A DNA stretch of 64,000 nucleotides from Pseudomonadota bacterium (GCA_016713725.1 JADJOO010000001.1:251059-315058), one strand, 5' to 3'. Shown: positions 40,903 through 54,457, numbered from the stretch's first letter. Notes: a model not told the origin generated them from the sequence alone. A program made the numbers and translations.

Positions 40903-42219
40903 ATGACCCTGCGCAAAGACGAATACGCGCGCCGCCGCAAGCAGCTCATGAAACTCATGGGCAAGGGCGCCATCGCCATCATCCCTGCGGCGCCCGAGCG
41001 CCAGCGCAACAGCGACGTCCATTACCACTATCGGCCGGACAGCGATTTCCACTACCTCACGGGCTTCAACGAGCCTGAGGCGGTGGCGGTGCTGATTCCC
41101 GGTCGCGAGCAGGCCGAATACATCCTGTTCGTGCGCGACCGTGATCCCACCCGCGAAACCTGGGACGGTCGTCGCGCCGGTCCCGACGGAGCGGTGCGGG
41201 ATTACGGCGCCGACGATGCTTTCCCCGTCGGCGACGTCGACGACATCCTTCCCGGCCTGCTCGAGAGCTGCGAGCGCGTCTACTACTCAATGGGCGTGAA
41301 CCTCGATTTCGACCAGCGCGTGATCGGCTGGGTGAACACCCTGCGTGGCCAGACCAAGCTCGGCATCCACAGCCCGCAGGAATTCGTCGCGCTCGAGCAC
41401 CCGCTGCACGACATGCGGCTCTACAAGAGCCGCGCCGAGGCAGCGGTCATGAAGCGTTCGGCGCAGATCGCAGTGGGCGCGCACGTGCGGGCGATGCGGA
41501 CCACACGGCCCGGCGTCACCGAATACGAGGTGATGGCCGAGTTGCTGCACGAGTTCCACCGGCACCAGGCTGACATCTCGTATCACCCGATCGTCGGCGG
41601 CGGCGCGAACGGCTGCATCCTGCATTACCACGAGAACGCCGACACGCTGCGCGACGGCGACCTGCTGCTGATCGACGCGGGCTGTGAATACGGCCTGTAC
41701 GCGTCGGACATCACGCGCACCTTCCCGGTCAACGGCCGCTTCTCGCCCGCGCAGAAGGCGATCTACGACGTCGTGCTCGAGGCGCAGGAGGCCGCATTTG
41801 CCTGCATCAAGCCGGGCAATCACTGGAACGCACCGCACGACGCGGCGGTGCGGTCGATCACGCAGGGCCTGGTCAAGCTCGGCCTGCTCAAGGGGCGCGT
41901 ACCCTCGCTGATCAAGGAAGAGGCCTACCGCAAGTTCTACATGCACCGCACGGGTCACTGGCTCGGCATGGACGTGCACGACGTCGGCGAATACAAAGTC
42001 GGCGCCGAATGGCGCGTCTTCGAGCCGGGCATGGCGCTGACGGTCGAACCGGGCATCTACATCCCCGCCGGCACCAGAGGCGTGCCCCGGCGCTGGTGGA
42101 ACATCGGCGTGCGGATCGAGGACGACGTGCTCGTTACGGCTACCGGCTACGAACTGCTGACGTCGGGTCTGCCGCGCACCACGGCTGAAATCGAGCGCGT
42201 GATGGCGTCGGCCGCCTGA
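40903..42219 (+). CDS. pepP: Xaa-Pro aminopeptidase PepP
   Basis: 438 residues, intact. Metallopeptidase M24B with an N-terminal AMP_N domain (DEYARRRKQLMKLMGKGAIA, SDFHYLTGFNEPEAVAVLI) and the pita-bread catalytic domain. The dinuclear metal ligands are visible in LLLIDAGCEYGLYASDITRT (two Asp), HRTGHWLGMDVHDVG (His), MALTVEPGIYIP (Glu) and GVRIEDDVLVT (Glu). It removes N-terminal residues preceding proline. It ends 7 bp before ubiH. Confidence 0.97.
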   Translation: MTLRKDEYARRRKQLMKLMGKGAIAIIPAAPERQRNSDVHYHYRPDSDFHYLTGFNEPEAVAVLIPGREQAEYILFVRDRDPTRETWDGRRAGPDGAVRDYGADDAFPVGDVDDILPGLLESCERVYYSMGVNLDFDQRVIGWVNTLRGQTKLGIHSPQEFVALEHPLHDMRLYKSRAEAAVMKRSAQIAVGAHVRAMRTTRPGVTEYEVMAELLHEFHRHQADISYHPIVGGGANGCILHYHENADTLRDGDLLLIDAGCEYGLYASDITRTFPVNGRFSPAQKAIYDVVLEAQEAAFACIKPGNHWNAPHDAAVRSITQGLVKLGLLKGRVPSLIKEEAYRKFYMHRTGHWLGMDVHDVGEYKVGAEWRVFEPGMALTVEPGIYIPAGTRGVPRRWWNIGVRIEDDVLVTATGYELLTSGLPRTTAEIERVMASAA

Positions 42220-42226
42220 CCGGGGA

Positions 42227-43240
42227 ATGCCGTTGAGCACGACGCCTGCCGAATACGACCTCGCCATCGTCGGTGGCGGATTGGTCGGTGCCTCGCTGGC
42301 CTTGTCGCTCGCGCCGCTTGGGCTCCGCATCGCCCTGGTCGAAGCCGTGTCGCCCGTGCAGGGCGAGCAGCACCCGAGTTTCGACGAACGCACGACGGCG
42401 CTCGCCAATGGCACCGTCCGTGCCTTCAGGACATTGGGCGTCTGGGCCGGCATGGAGCGCGAGGCCGCACCCATCCGCAAGATTCACGTTTCCGACCAGG
42501 GCCGATTCGGCAGCGCGCGCATCGACGCGGCCGAGCAGGGGCTCGAGGCCCTGGGCTACGTCGTGCCGAACCGCGCGATCGGCGCGGCGCTGTGGCACGG
42601 CCTGTCACGTGCGCCCTCGGTCGAGGTGATCGCGCCAGCCAGGGTGACGGGCAGCGAACCGGAGGTCGAGAGCCGTGTCGTTCATTACGAGGTGGCGGGT
42701 GAGGCGCACTCGCTCCGCGCCAGGCTGGTCGTGGCCGCCGACGGGATTCGCTCGCTGGTCCGCGACCACTTCCGGCTCGGACGCTTCCTGCGCATCGGTC
42801 AGCGCGCTTCGTACAACCTGATGCTTTCGCGGGCCGACCGCCACGTCGCGCAACGACTCGCCGTCGTCGGCAATGCCGCGCAGGGCCTGCATCCCATCGC
42901 AGGGCAGGGTTTCAACCTGGGATTGCGCGACGCGATGAGCCTCGCCGAAGTCATCGCCGACCGGCGCGTGGCCGGCACGATGGATCCGGGCGATGCGAAC
43001 CTGCTGCAGGACTATGCCGACTGGCGCGAGAGCGATCGCCGCCGCATCGTCGCCTTCACCGATGGTCTCGTGCGCCTCTTCGCGACGCCGTTGGGCGTGC
43101 TGCGGAGCCTGCGCAGTCTCGGCATCCTGGCCTTCGACGTGCTGCCGCCCGCCAAGTCCGCGCTCGCGCGATTGAGCGTGGGGGCGTCTGAGCGCGTGCC
43201 GCGGCTGGCCCGCGGCGTACCCCTCGCTGGAACCGGTTGA
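42227..43240 (+). CDS. ubiH: UbiH, 2-octaprenyl-6-methoxyphenol hydroxylase, with internal deletion
   Basis: FAD monooxygenase of ubiquinone synthesis. The N-terminal dinucleotide motif (DLAIVGGGLVGASLALSLAP), the DERTTALANGTVR block and the second FAD motif (LAVVGNAAQGLHPIAGQGFN, LGLRDAMSLAEVI) are intact and in one frame. The protein has 337 residues, while UbiH normally has about 400. The gap falls after LVRDHF, which joins directly to RLGRFLRIGQRASYNL near 42770: the segment with the YGQ, F-GPLA-LP and VW blocks is absent. This is an in-frame loss of roughly 70-80 residues of the substrate-binding sheet. The product is unlikely to be active if the sequence is right. The stop lies 2 bp before the ubiI ATG. 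Confidence 0.88.
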   Translation: MPLSTTPAEYDLAIVGGGLVGASLALSLAPLGLRIALVEAVSPVQGEQHPSFDERTTALANGTVRAFRTLGVWAGMEREAAPIRKIHVSDQGRFGSARIDAAEQGLEALGYVVPNRAIGAALWHGLSRAPSVEVIAPARVTGSEPEVESRVVHYEVAGEAHSLRARLVVAADGIRSLVRDHFRLGRFLRIGQRASYNLMLSRADRHVAQRLAVVGNAAQGLHPIAGQGFNLGLRDAMSLAEVIADRRVAGTMDPGDANLLQDYADWRESDRRRIVAFTDGLVRLFATPLGVLRSLRSLGILAFDVLPPAKSALARLSVGASERVPRLARGVPLAGTG

Positions 43241-43242
43241 GC

Positions 43243-44495
43243 ATGGCTACGGCGCGCCGGAAATTCGATTTCGACATCGTCATTGTCGGCAGCGGCATGG
43301 TCGGCACCTGCCTCGCCGCGCTCCTGGCGCGTGACGATGCGCTTTCCGGCTTGAAAGTCGCGTTGGTAGACCCGGCCGCCCGGCGCAAGCCGGACGAACG
43401 CGAAATGGACCTGCGCGTGTCGGCACTGTCACGAGCGTCCGAGCGAATCCTGACCGCGGCCCGCGCATGGGACGCCATTGCTCCGCATGCGTCGCCGTAC
43501 AGCGACATGGTCGTCTGGGACGCGGCGAGCACGCCGGACCGCCCGGATGCGCTGAGGTTCTCTGCGGCTGAGACCGCGGAACCCAACCTCGGCCACATTG
43601 TCGAGAACCTGCGCGTGCAGTGGGCGCTGCACGAATCACCGCTGCTGCGCGGCGTGACCGAAGTCCGCAGCGCGCTCGCCGGCCTGGAGTTGGATGAAGG
43701 CTCTGCACGCGTGACGCTCGAGGATGGTCGGCGGCTCACGTGCCAGATCGTGATCGGCGCGGACGGCAGCCAGTCCGTCGCACGCCAGCTTGCCGGCATC
43801 GGCCGGTCGGGGTGGGCATACGACCAGACGGCGGTGGTCGCGCACCTGCACACCGAGAAGCCGCATCGCGAGACGGCCTGGCAACGCTTCCTGCCAAACG
43901 GTCCGCTCGCGTTCCTGCCGCTAAAGGACGGTCGCGTGTCGCTCGTGTGGAGCACGACTCCGGACGAAGCCGCGTCATTGCAGGCATCGAGCGAGTCGGA
44001 CTTCAGCAAACGGGTCTCGATTGCCAGCGACCACGTGCTTGGCGAGGTGACGCTTGCGAGCGGCCGCGCGGGCTTCCCGCTTGCGCTCTGGCATGCGCGC
44101 GCCTATGTGCAGCCTCGACTCGTGCTGGTGGGAGATGCGGCCCACACCATCCATCCACTGGCAGGACAAGGCGTGAACCTCGGGTTCCTCGACTGCGCGA
44201 GCCTCGTGCAGGTGCTCGCCGAAGCGTCCGCCAAGGGCGAAGAGCTGCATGGCTTGCGCGTGCTGCGCCGCTATGAACGTTGGCGCCGGAGCGAGAACGC
44301 AGTCGTCATGGGTGTCTGTGACACGATCAACCGGCTCTTCACCGAGAAGAGCGTGGCAATCGCGGGACTGCGGCGCTTCGGCATGTCGATGGTGACGAGC
44401 CAGCCGTACCTCCGCCGCACGCTGGTCGAGCGCGCTCTCGGCGTGGGCGGCGATGCGCCCCGCAACTCGCACGGCGGGCAGCTGCGACGAATTAA
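43243..44495 (+). CDS. ubiI: UbiI/UbiH-family ubiquinone hydroxylase (frameshifted at the end)
   Basis: FAD monooxygenase of the UbiH/UbiF/VisC family, probably the C5 hydroxylase UbiI given the order pepP-ubiH-ubiI. Start ATG 43243 (a TTG 6 bp earlier overlaps ubiH). Motifs: DFDIVIVGSGMVGTCLAALL, DLRVSALSRASERIL, WQRFLPNGPLAFLPLKDGRV and VLVGDAAHTIHPLAGQGVNL. Around 44458-44463 one base is missing after GVGGDAPR. Restoring it gives QLARRAAATN and the stop TAA at 44493-44495, 417 residues. Without the repair the frame runs on into the acyl-CoA dehydrogenase and mimics a 992-codon fusion. Confidence 0.9.
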
Positions 44496-44529
44496 CCCTG
44501 GCGGGCCATCCGGCCTGTGGAGCCTCGCG

Positions 44530-46215
44530 ATGCAGAATCAAGACTGGCCGGATACGCTCTTCACGCAGTCGCCGCCAGGGCTCGGCAACCAGTTCGACGA
44601 TGATCCGTTGCTGGGTTCGTGGATCAGGCGCACGCTGCCCGCGCCAATTGTTGCGGAGCTGCGCGGCGAGTTACGCGAGCTCGGCGCCCTCGCCGGCGGC
44701 GACCTGTACAGGTTGCAGCAGGCTGATCTCGCCAATGAACCGGTGCTCACGCAATGGGATCCCTGGGGCAAGCGCATCGATGAAGTCGTGGTGTCGCCGC
44801 TGTGGCGCGAGGCCGAGCGCCTTGCCGCCAGGCATGGCCTGGTCGCGACCGGGTACGAGCCGGCGATGGGTCGCCACGCTCGCATCGCGCAGTTCCTCAA
44901 GGTCTACCTGTTCCACCCGTCGACGGATGTGTACACCTGTCCGCTGGCAATGACGGATGGTGCGGCGCGCTGCCTGCTGGACTCCGGCAACCAAGAACTG
45001 ATCGATCGCGCGTTACCGCATCTCATTTCGCGTGATCCCGCATCGTTCTGGACCAGCGGCCAGTGGATGACCGAGACCACCGGCGGGTCCGACGTCGGCC
45101 GTTCCGAGACGCGGGCGGTGCCGGACGACGAGGGCGGCTGGCGCCTGTATGGCCGCAAATGGTTCACGTCGGCCGTCACGTCGCAGATTGCGCTCACGCT
45201 CGCTCGCCCCGAAGGCAATCCGCCGGGCGGCAAGGGCCTGGCGATGTTCTACGTCGAGATTCGCGACCTCGACGGCAAGCTGAACGGGATCCGTGTCGAC
45301 CGGCTCAAGGACAAGCTCGGCACGCGCAAGGTGCCGACGGCCGAGTTGCTGCTCGATGGCACGCGCGCGGCCCTGGTCGGACCGGCGCTGAATGGCACCC
45401 GCTCGATCGAGCCGATGCTCGGCGTCACGCGAATGTGGAACAGCGTCTGCGCAGTCTCGTTCATGCGTCGTGGCCTGTCGTTGGCCCGGTCCTATGCCAG
45501 GGAGCGCAAGGCGTTTGGCCAGCCGCTCGAGCAGTTGCCGCTGCATGCCGACACGCTGGCAGGTCTCGAGGCCGAGACCTGGGGTGCCTTCCTGATGACG
45601 TTCCTGCTGGTCGAGCTGAACGGCCGGATCGAGCGCAACGAGATCGACGACCAGCAGCGTGCCCTGCTGCGGCTCATGACTCCGCTGACCAAGCTGATCA
45701 CCGGCAAGCAGGCCGTGGCAGTCGTCACCGAGGTGATCGAGAGTTTCGGCGGGGCGGGCTATGTCGAGAACACCGGCTTGCCGCAGTTGCTGCGCGACAC
45801 GCACGTGCTGCCGATCTGGGAAGGCACCACCAACGTGCTGTCACTCGATGCGCTGCTGCGCAGTGACCTCCATTCGGCACTGGCAGCACTGATGGCGCGG
45901 GCATCCGCGTGCCTGCGAACCGTTTCGGAGCCGCGCATGGTCGCCGCCACGCAACAGGCGCTCGGTGCGCTGGAACGCGTGGCGCTGGTGCTTGAAAGCG
46001 GGCAGGAGCCCGAAGTGCTGCAGGCTGGCGCACGGCGACTCGCGATGACGCTGGCACGGGCGCTGCAGCTGACATTGCTGTGCGAACACGCCCAGTGGAT
46101 GATCGATCATGGCGGCGACCGTCGCGGTTACGCAGCCGCGATGCGGTTTGCGCGTCAGCCGGTCGACCTGATGACGGAAGTGGACCCGGAAGCGGATCGG
46201 TTGCTGCTCGGCTGA
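44530..46215 (+). CDS. AidB-like acyl-CoA dehydrogenase
   Basis: 561 residues from ATG 44530 (MQNQDWPDTLFTQSPPGLGN). The AidB-type N-terminal domain (LGNQFDDDPLLGSWIRRTLP) precedes the acyl-CoA dehydrogenase middle and C-terminal domains: PLAMTDGAARCLLDSGN, MTETTGGSDVGRSETRAVPD (FAD/substrate block), RLKDKLGTRKVPTAELLLDG, YARERKAFGQPLEQLPLHAD and ESFGGAGYVENTGLPQLLRD. AidB in E. coli is induced by alkylation stress; many relatives act on isovaleryl-type CoA esters. The substrate here is open. It is a separate gene, not fused to UbiI. Confidence 0.9.
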   Translation: MQNQDWPDTLFTQSPPGLGNQFDDDPLLGSWIRRTLPAPIVAELRGELRELGALAGGDLYRLQQADLANEPVLTQWDPWGKRIDEVVVSPLWREAERLAARHGLVATGYEPAMGRHARIAQFLKVYLFHPSTDVYTCPLAMTDGAARCLLDSGNQELIDRALPHLISRDPASFWTSGQWMTETTGGSDVGRSETRAVPDDEGGWRLYGRKWFTSAVTSQIALTLARPEGNPPGGKGLAMFYVEIRDLDGKLNGIRVDRLKDKLGTRKVPTAELLLDGTRAALVGPALNGTRSIEPMLGVTRMWNSVCAVSFMRRGLSLARSYARERKAFGQPLEQLPLHADTLAGLEAETWGAFLMTFLLVELNGRIERNEIDDQQRALLRLMTPLTKLITGKQAVAVVTEVIESFGGAGYVENTGLPQLLRDTHVLPIWEGTTNVLSLDALLRSDLHSALAALMARASACLRTVSEPRMVAATQQALGALERVALVLESGQEPEVLQAGARRLAMTLARALQLTLLCEHAQWMIDHGGDRRGYAAAMRFARQPVDLMTEVDPEADRLLLG

Positions 46216-46279
46216 CGCATACCTCTCCCACGTACGCATGTGAGAGGTCGCGTGCAACGCGGGTGATGGCCTGCCGCTG

Positions 46280-46481
46280 CAGGATCCGGGTGTCTTTCCG
46301 CGCTCCGGGTCTACCGCGCATCGTGAATCGCGCGGAGGAACCGCACGATTCACGGCGAGCCTTGCTCGAACGGGCGCGAGGCGATGGTGCCAGCGGTTGG
46401 TCGGAAAATAACGGTGCCGCCTCGCGCCTGCGTTCGAGCCGCGGCGTCCGACACGGAGCGCGAAAAGACACCCGGATCCTG
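46280..46481. repeat. 202-bp cruciform-type palindromic element
   Basis: Outer arms of 28 bp (CAGGATCCGGGTGTCTTTCC, GCGCTCCG at 46280-46307; complement at 46454-46481) pair with one mismatch. Inside are two further hairpins: CGTGAATCG/CGATTCACG (46322-46354) and GCTCGAACG/CGTTCGAGC (46364-46439), the latter enclosing GCGCGAGGCG/CGCCTCGCGC. It fills most of the 350-bp gap between the acyl-CoA dehydrogenase and DUF2189 genes. CTCTCCC-type hairpins flank it (46225-46250 and 46503-46530). No gene is present. Confidence 0.75.
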
Positions 46482-46568
46482 TAGCGACAAGCCTTCACCC
46501 CGACCTCTCCCGCTTGCGTGCGAGAGAGTGTAAAAAAAGTGTCATCGCTGGTTCGGGGGAGACAGCCG

Positions 46569-47441
46569 ATGATGACCGAAGCCTCGCCGGGTGACGCGCC
46601 AACCGATGCGCCGGTCGCCACAACAGCTGACGATAAGAACGTCCTGCCGTTCGTCGCGCCTTGCCGCACGCTCGGCACCTGGGAGCCGATCGGTTGGCTC
46701 GCGCACGCCTGGGCCGACTTCAAGGCGGCGCCGCGCCAGAGCCTGACTTACGGTGCAGTCGTCGTCCTGCTGAGCTGGGCGCTTGCTTACATCGCCATCC
46801 GCTTCGGCGGTTACTTCGAGCTGCTCGCGCTGGTGTCGGGCTTCATCCTGGTTGCACCGCTGCTCGCGGTGGGCACCTATTCGATCAGCGACCAGATCGA
46901 ACGCGGTCTCAAACCGTCGTTGCGGCGCTGTTTCATTGAAGAGCGGCGCGCCTTCGGCAACCTGATGGTCTTCGCGCTGATGCTGATGGTCGTGTTCCTG
47001 GTGTGGTGGCGCGCGGCGTCCGCGGTCCACATCTTCTTCCCGGTCGACATGACGACACCCGACTGGACCGACTATCTCCAGTTCCTCGGTATCGGCAGCT
47101 TGATCGGCTCGATCTTCGCGACGATCGTTTTTTCGGCCGCTGCCTTCTCGCTGCCGATGCTGGTGGATCGCGAGACCGATGCGGTCACCGCTGTCGTGAC
47201 GAGCATCAATGCCGTGCTGCGCAACAAGCCGGCGATGGCCGTGTGGGCGGCACTGATCGTCATCGCCGTGGCCCCCGGCTTTGCGCTGTTGCTGCTGGGG
47301 CGCGAGCGAGGTGCCGGGTTCGCACTCGTGATGGCCCTGCTCGGCATTACGCTGCCCCTGATCGGGCATGCGACGTGGCATGCTTACCGCGCGACGATCG
47401 ATGCATCGGCCTGGCCGAGAAACGAGCACCTCGACCCGTGA
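46569..47441 (+). CDS. DUF2189 integral membrane protein
   Basis: 290 residues from ATG 46569 (a second ATG follows at 46572). DUF2189 family with six predicted helices: YGAVVVLLSWALAYIAI, LLALVSGFILVAPLLAVG, NLMVFALMLMVVFLVWW, IGSLIGSIFATIVFSAAAFS, MAVWAALIVIAVAPGFALLL and VMALLGITLPLIGHATWHA. The signature ISDQIERGLKPSLRR and ATWHAYRATID are typical. Function unknown, sometimes described as cytochrome oxidase subunit-like. Intact; convergent with katG. Confidence 0.86.
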   Translation: MMTEASPGDAPTDAPVATTADDKNVLPFVAPCRTLGTWEPIGWLAHAWADFKAAPRQSLTYGAVVVLLSWALAYIAIRFGGYFELLALVSGFILVAPLLAVGTYSISDQIERGLKPSLRRCFIEERRAFGNLMVFALMLMVVFLVWWRAASAVHIFFPVDMTTPDWTDYLQFLGIGSLIGSIFATIVFSAAAFSLPMLVDRETDAVTAVVTSINAVLRNKPAMAVWAALIVIAVAPGFALLLLGRERGAGFALVMALLGITLPLIGHATWHAYRATIDASAWPRNEHLDP

Positions 47442-47471
47442 GTCGCGTGGCGCTGGTTCCAGCCACATGCA

Positions 47472-49683
<2,212 letters not shown>

Positions 49684-49813
49684 GGTGATCTCCTGAGTCG
49701 TCGGCAACCTGATGTTCAATTCAGTCTAGGGTTCGCGACACCGGGGGAGCAAAGACATTTGCTCGATGGAATCGATTGGCGGGTTCTATCGTGCGGTCGG
49801 ACAACTCACCCGT

Positions 49814-50554
49814 CTACGTCACCAGGTTGACGAGCCAGTGCGAGACTGTCGACCATTGATCGGTCCTGGAGACCAGCAAACGCAGCGGACCCGACACCGC
49901 AATGGCCAGGCCGCCCCATAACGTCACCGGGTGAATGCGTCCGAGCGCCTTCCAGTCCCAGACGAAGAGCGGTACGAGGAACAGCGTAGCCACCGCGAAC
50001 ACTATTGGTGGGCCGAGTCCCAGCAGCAGGACCCAACGCGCCACCGCGGGTGGCAGCAGCGCGATCGTTCCGAGCAGCATGTAGCGCTTGTGCGCCTGCG
50101 AGTCCCGACGCCGGGCGCGAATTCCGCCGCCGACGAACACGGCAAACAGCATGATCGCTACCAACGGCACGATCAGGAAGCGATACGGATCCATGCCGAA
50201 CGGAGCAACGCCCCGGAGCACTGCGTGCAATGCGACGAGAACACCGACCACGACCATCACGACCGCCACGCCAGCAGCGATGACGCCGAGTCGAAGGTGC
50301 AGGTCGATGCGTCGGGCAGCCACGAGCCGCGTCTGGATGAACAGCACCACCACCCAGGCCGTGAACAGGAACGCATGCAGGTGCACGAGGTGCGTGAGTG
50401 CCGGCGGCGCAGGCGTCGGCACCGGCAGGATCGGTCGCAGGAAATACGTCCGTGCGAAACCCAGGATGGCAACCGCGAGGATGGCGAGTGCCATGCCGCC
50501 GTAGAACCGGCGCTCGGCACCAGCCGCAATTCGAATCGAGCCGAGCATTGCCAT
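49814..50554 (-). CDS. Integral membrane protein of unknown function
   Basis: 246 residues from ATG 50554, chosen over an ATG 30 bp upstream because GGGAG precedes it. Seven or eight hydrophobic helices (GGMALAILAVAILGFARTYF, LVHLHAFLFTAWVVVLFI, LGVIAAGVAVVMVVVGVLVA, FLIVPLVAIMLFAVFVGGGI, YMLLGTIALLPPAVARWVLL, IVFAVATLFLVPLFVWDWKA). The pattern HLHAFLFTAWVVVLFIQ and RRRDSQAHKRYMLL is shared by a common unnamed bacterial family. Histidines inside the helices could bind heme, but that is speculation. Confidence 0.7.
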   Translation of the reverse strand: MAMLGSIRIAAGAERRFYGGMALAILAVAILGFARTYFLRPILPVPTPAPPALTHLVHLHAFLFTAWVVVLFIQTRLVAARRIDLHLRLGVIAAGVAVVMVVVGVLVALHAVLRGVAPFGMDPYRFLIVPLVAIMLFAVFVGGGIRARRRDSQAHKRYMLLGTIALLPPAVARWVLLLGLGPPIVFAVATLFLVPLFVWDWKALGRIHPVTLWGGLAIAVSGPLRLLVSRTDQWSTVSHWLVNLVT

Positions 50555-50599
50555 GGCCGATCTCCCATTGGGGACCGACAGCATGACAGACGCCGGGGG

Positions 50600-51819
50600 T
50601 CACGCGCGGCCGTAGGTCCGCTCGACGTAGTCCTCGACCAGTTGCTGGAATTCCTCGGCGATGCGTTCGCCCTTGAGCGTCGGGCCCTTCTCGCCGTCGA
50701 TGTAGACCGGTGCCACCGGGCGCTCGCCCGTTCCAGGCAAGCTGATGCCCAGGTTGGCGTGTTTGCTCTCGCCAGGGCCGTTCACGACGCAGCCAATGAC
50801 TGCAACCGTCATCTGCTCGACACCCGCGTAGCGCTTGCGCCAGTCGGGCATGCGATGCCGCAGGTGTGACTGGATGTCCTGCGCAAGTTGCTGGAAATAC
50901 GTCGAGGTCGTGCGCCCGCAGCCGGGGCAGGCGATGACCATCGGCGCGAACGAACGCAGTCCCATCGTCTGCAGGATCTCCTGCGCGACGATCACTTCCT
51001 GAGTGCGATCGCCGTTGGGCTCGGGCGTGAGCGAGACGCGGATCGTGTCGCCGATGCCCTGCTGCAGCAGCACGGAGATGCCCGCCGTGGACGCCACGAT
51101 GCCTTTGGAACCCATCCCGGCTTCGGTCAGGCCGAGGTGCACTGCGTAATCGCAACGGCGCGCGATGTTGCGATAGACGCCGATCAGGTCCTGCACGCCA
51201 CTGACCTTGCACGAGATCACGATGCGATCGTGCGGCAGGCCGATCTCCTCGGCGCGTGCAGCGCTTTCAAGCGCTGAGACCACCAGTGCCTCGCGCACCA
51301 CGTCGTTCGCCTCGAGCGGCTGCGCCCGTTTCGAGTTCTCGTCCATCAGGCGCGTGAGCAGGTCCTGGTCGAGGCTGCCCCAGTTGACGCCGATGCGCAC
51401 CGGCTTGTCGTGACGGCAGGCCATCTCGACCATCTCGGTGAACTGTGGATCGCGCTTGGCTCCGCGACCGACGTTGCCCGGGTTGATGCGGTACTTCGCG
51501 AGCGCTTCGGCACAGCCAGGGTGCTCGCGCAGCAGCTTGTGCCCGTTGAAGTGGAAATCGCCCACGATCGGCACTGACACACCCAGTTGCGCCAGCCGCT
51601 CGACGATGTGCGGCACCGCGGCCGCGGCTTCGTCCGTATTGACGGTGACACGGACGAGTTCGGACCCCGCGATCGCGAGCGCACGAATCTGCAGTGCAGT
51701 GCCTTCGACGTCCGCCGTGTCGGTGTTGGTCATCGACTGCACGACGACCGGGTGACCGCCGCCGACCGTTACCGGACCGATACGGACCGGCGTGCTCGCG
51801 CGACGGGCGATGGGGCTGC

Positions 51820-51823
<4 letters not shown>
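50600..51823 (-). CDS. ispG: IspG (GcpE), HMBPP synthase
   Basis: 407 residues, intact. 4-hydroxy-3-methylbut-2-enyl-diphosphate synthase of the MEP isoprenoid pathway. The TIM-barrel part (VVVQSMTNTDTADVEGTALQ, RINPGNVGRG, VRIGVNWGSLDQDLL) precedes the [4Fe-4S] domain with cysteines in VIACPGCGRTTSTYFQQLA and VIGCVVNGPGESKHANLGIS. Its start overlaps the stop of the upstream DUF885 gene (ATGA), so they share a transcript. Isoprenoids made here feed the ubiquinone side chain. Confidence 0.96.
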
Positions 51824-53592
<1,769 letters not shown>

Positions 53593-53917
53593 GCGGTGAC
53601 CTCTCTATATAGAAGGACGCGATGTTCCGGTCCCGGGCGGGTCTTGGCAAGGTATTGCCGGCGCCCGAATGAAGGATGGATTGTTGGCAGGACCTGTCAT
53701 CAAGGCATGGCAAGAACAAAGCACCCGGGCGTGCTCTCAGCGGAGGCTTGCCGAGTCTGACAACACCGGAGCTGGGCCGGGAACCTGGAAATTTGCCTGG
53801 GAGCCGGAAAAAAGTGATTGGCTATCAATTAGTTAGCTGTCACTCGCGGTCGAGACCTGCTGCCCGCAAAATATGAATTTTCCCGTGAGCGTTGCGTAGG
53901 TGAGCCGGTACTGGGGG
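53593..53917 (+). other. Gene-free intergenic stretch
   Basis: About 325 bp between the divergent DUF885 and NTF2-like genes; it must hold both promoters. TCTATATAG at about 53604-53612, directly before the DUF885 start region, is the most promoter-like motif. No gene or repeat seen. Confidence 0.4.
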
Positions 53918-54457
53918 ATGACACAAATGATTCGAAGCATTCTGGGAGGCATGGCGCTGTCCGTGTGCGGCACCATCGCGTTTGCGGACACCGCTCCGCT
54001 GTCGAGCGCCGTCGTGCGTCCGTCGGACGACGAGACTGCGGTTCTTGCTGCTATGGACCGCTACCTGGCAGCGATTTCGGCGAGCGATCTCGACGCGATG
54101 GCGTCGATGCAGACTCCGGACGGGATGAACTACCGGGCACGTGCGCTCGCGGGCGGTGGCATGGAGGTCGTGGGTAGGCCCAATTCCTACTGGGTTGATC
54201 CGGCGCGCAAGGATGGCCACACCTACCGCGAGCGGTACTGGGCGCCGACCGTGTTGGTCCGGGGCAGCATCGCGATGGTCTGGGCGCCCTACGAGTTCTG
54301 GATCGATGGCAAGACCAGTCACTGTGGCGTCGACGCGTTCAGTTTCATCAAGGTCGGCGAAGCGTGGCACGTCGCAAACTCGATGTGGACCGTGGAACCG
54401 GACGCGTGTCCGGAGCTGCGGCCGTCGGATTCCGCGAGCATTCGCCCCGCAGATTAG
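53918..54457 (+). CDS. Exported NTF2/SnoaL-like protein (DUF4440-type)
   Basis: 179 residues from ATG 53918 with a G-rich ribosome-binding site (TACTGGGGG). The N-terminus MTQMIRSILGGMALSVCGTI with AFADT is a signal peptide. The NTF2-like fold is recognised from ETAVLAAMDRYLAAISASDL, DAMASMQTPDGMNYRARALA and VRGSIAMVWAPYEFWIDGKT. Such exported proteins bind small ligands; function unknown. The stop TAG overlaps the stop of the convergent DUF3617-like gene. Confidence 0.75.
   Translation: MTQMIRSILGGMALSVCGTIAFADTAPLSSAVVRPSDDETAVLAAMDRYLAAISASDLDAMASMQTPDGMNYRARALAGGGMEVVGRPNSYWVDPARKDGHTYRERYWAPTVLVRGSIAMVWAPYEFWIDGKTSHCGVDAFSFIKVGEAWHVANSMWTVEPDACPELRPSDSASIRPAD

Noticed and set aside
43237..46215. 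A novel UbiI-acyl-CoA dehydrogenase fusion enzyme
   Set aside because: A one-base repair restores the UbiI stop and leaves a separate ATG for the dehydrogenase.
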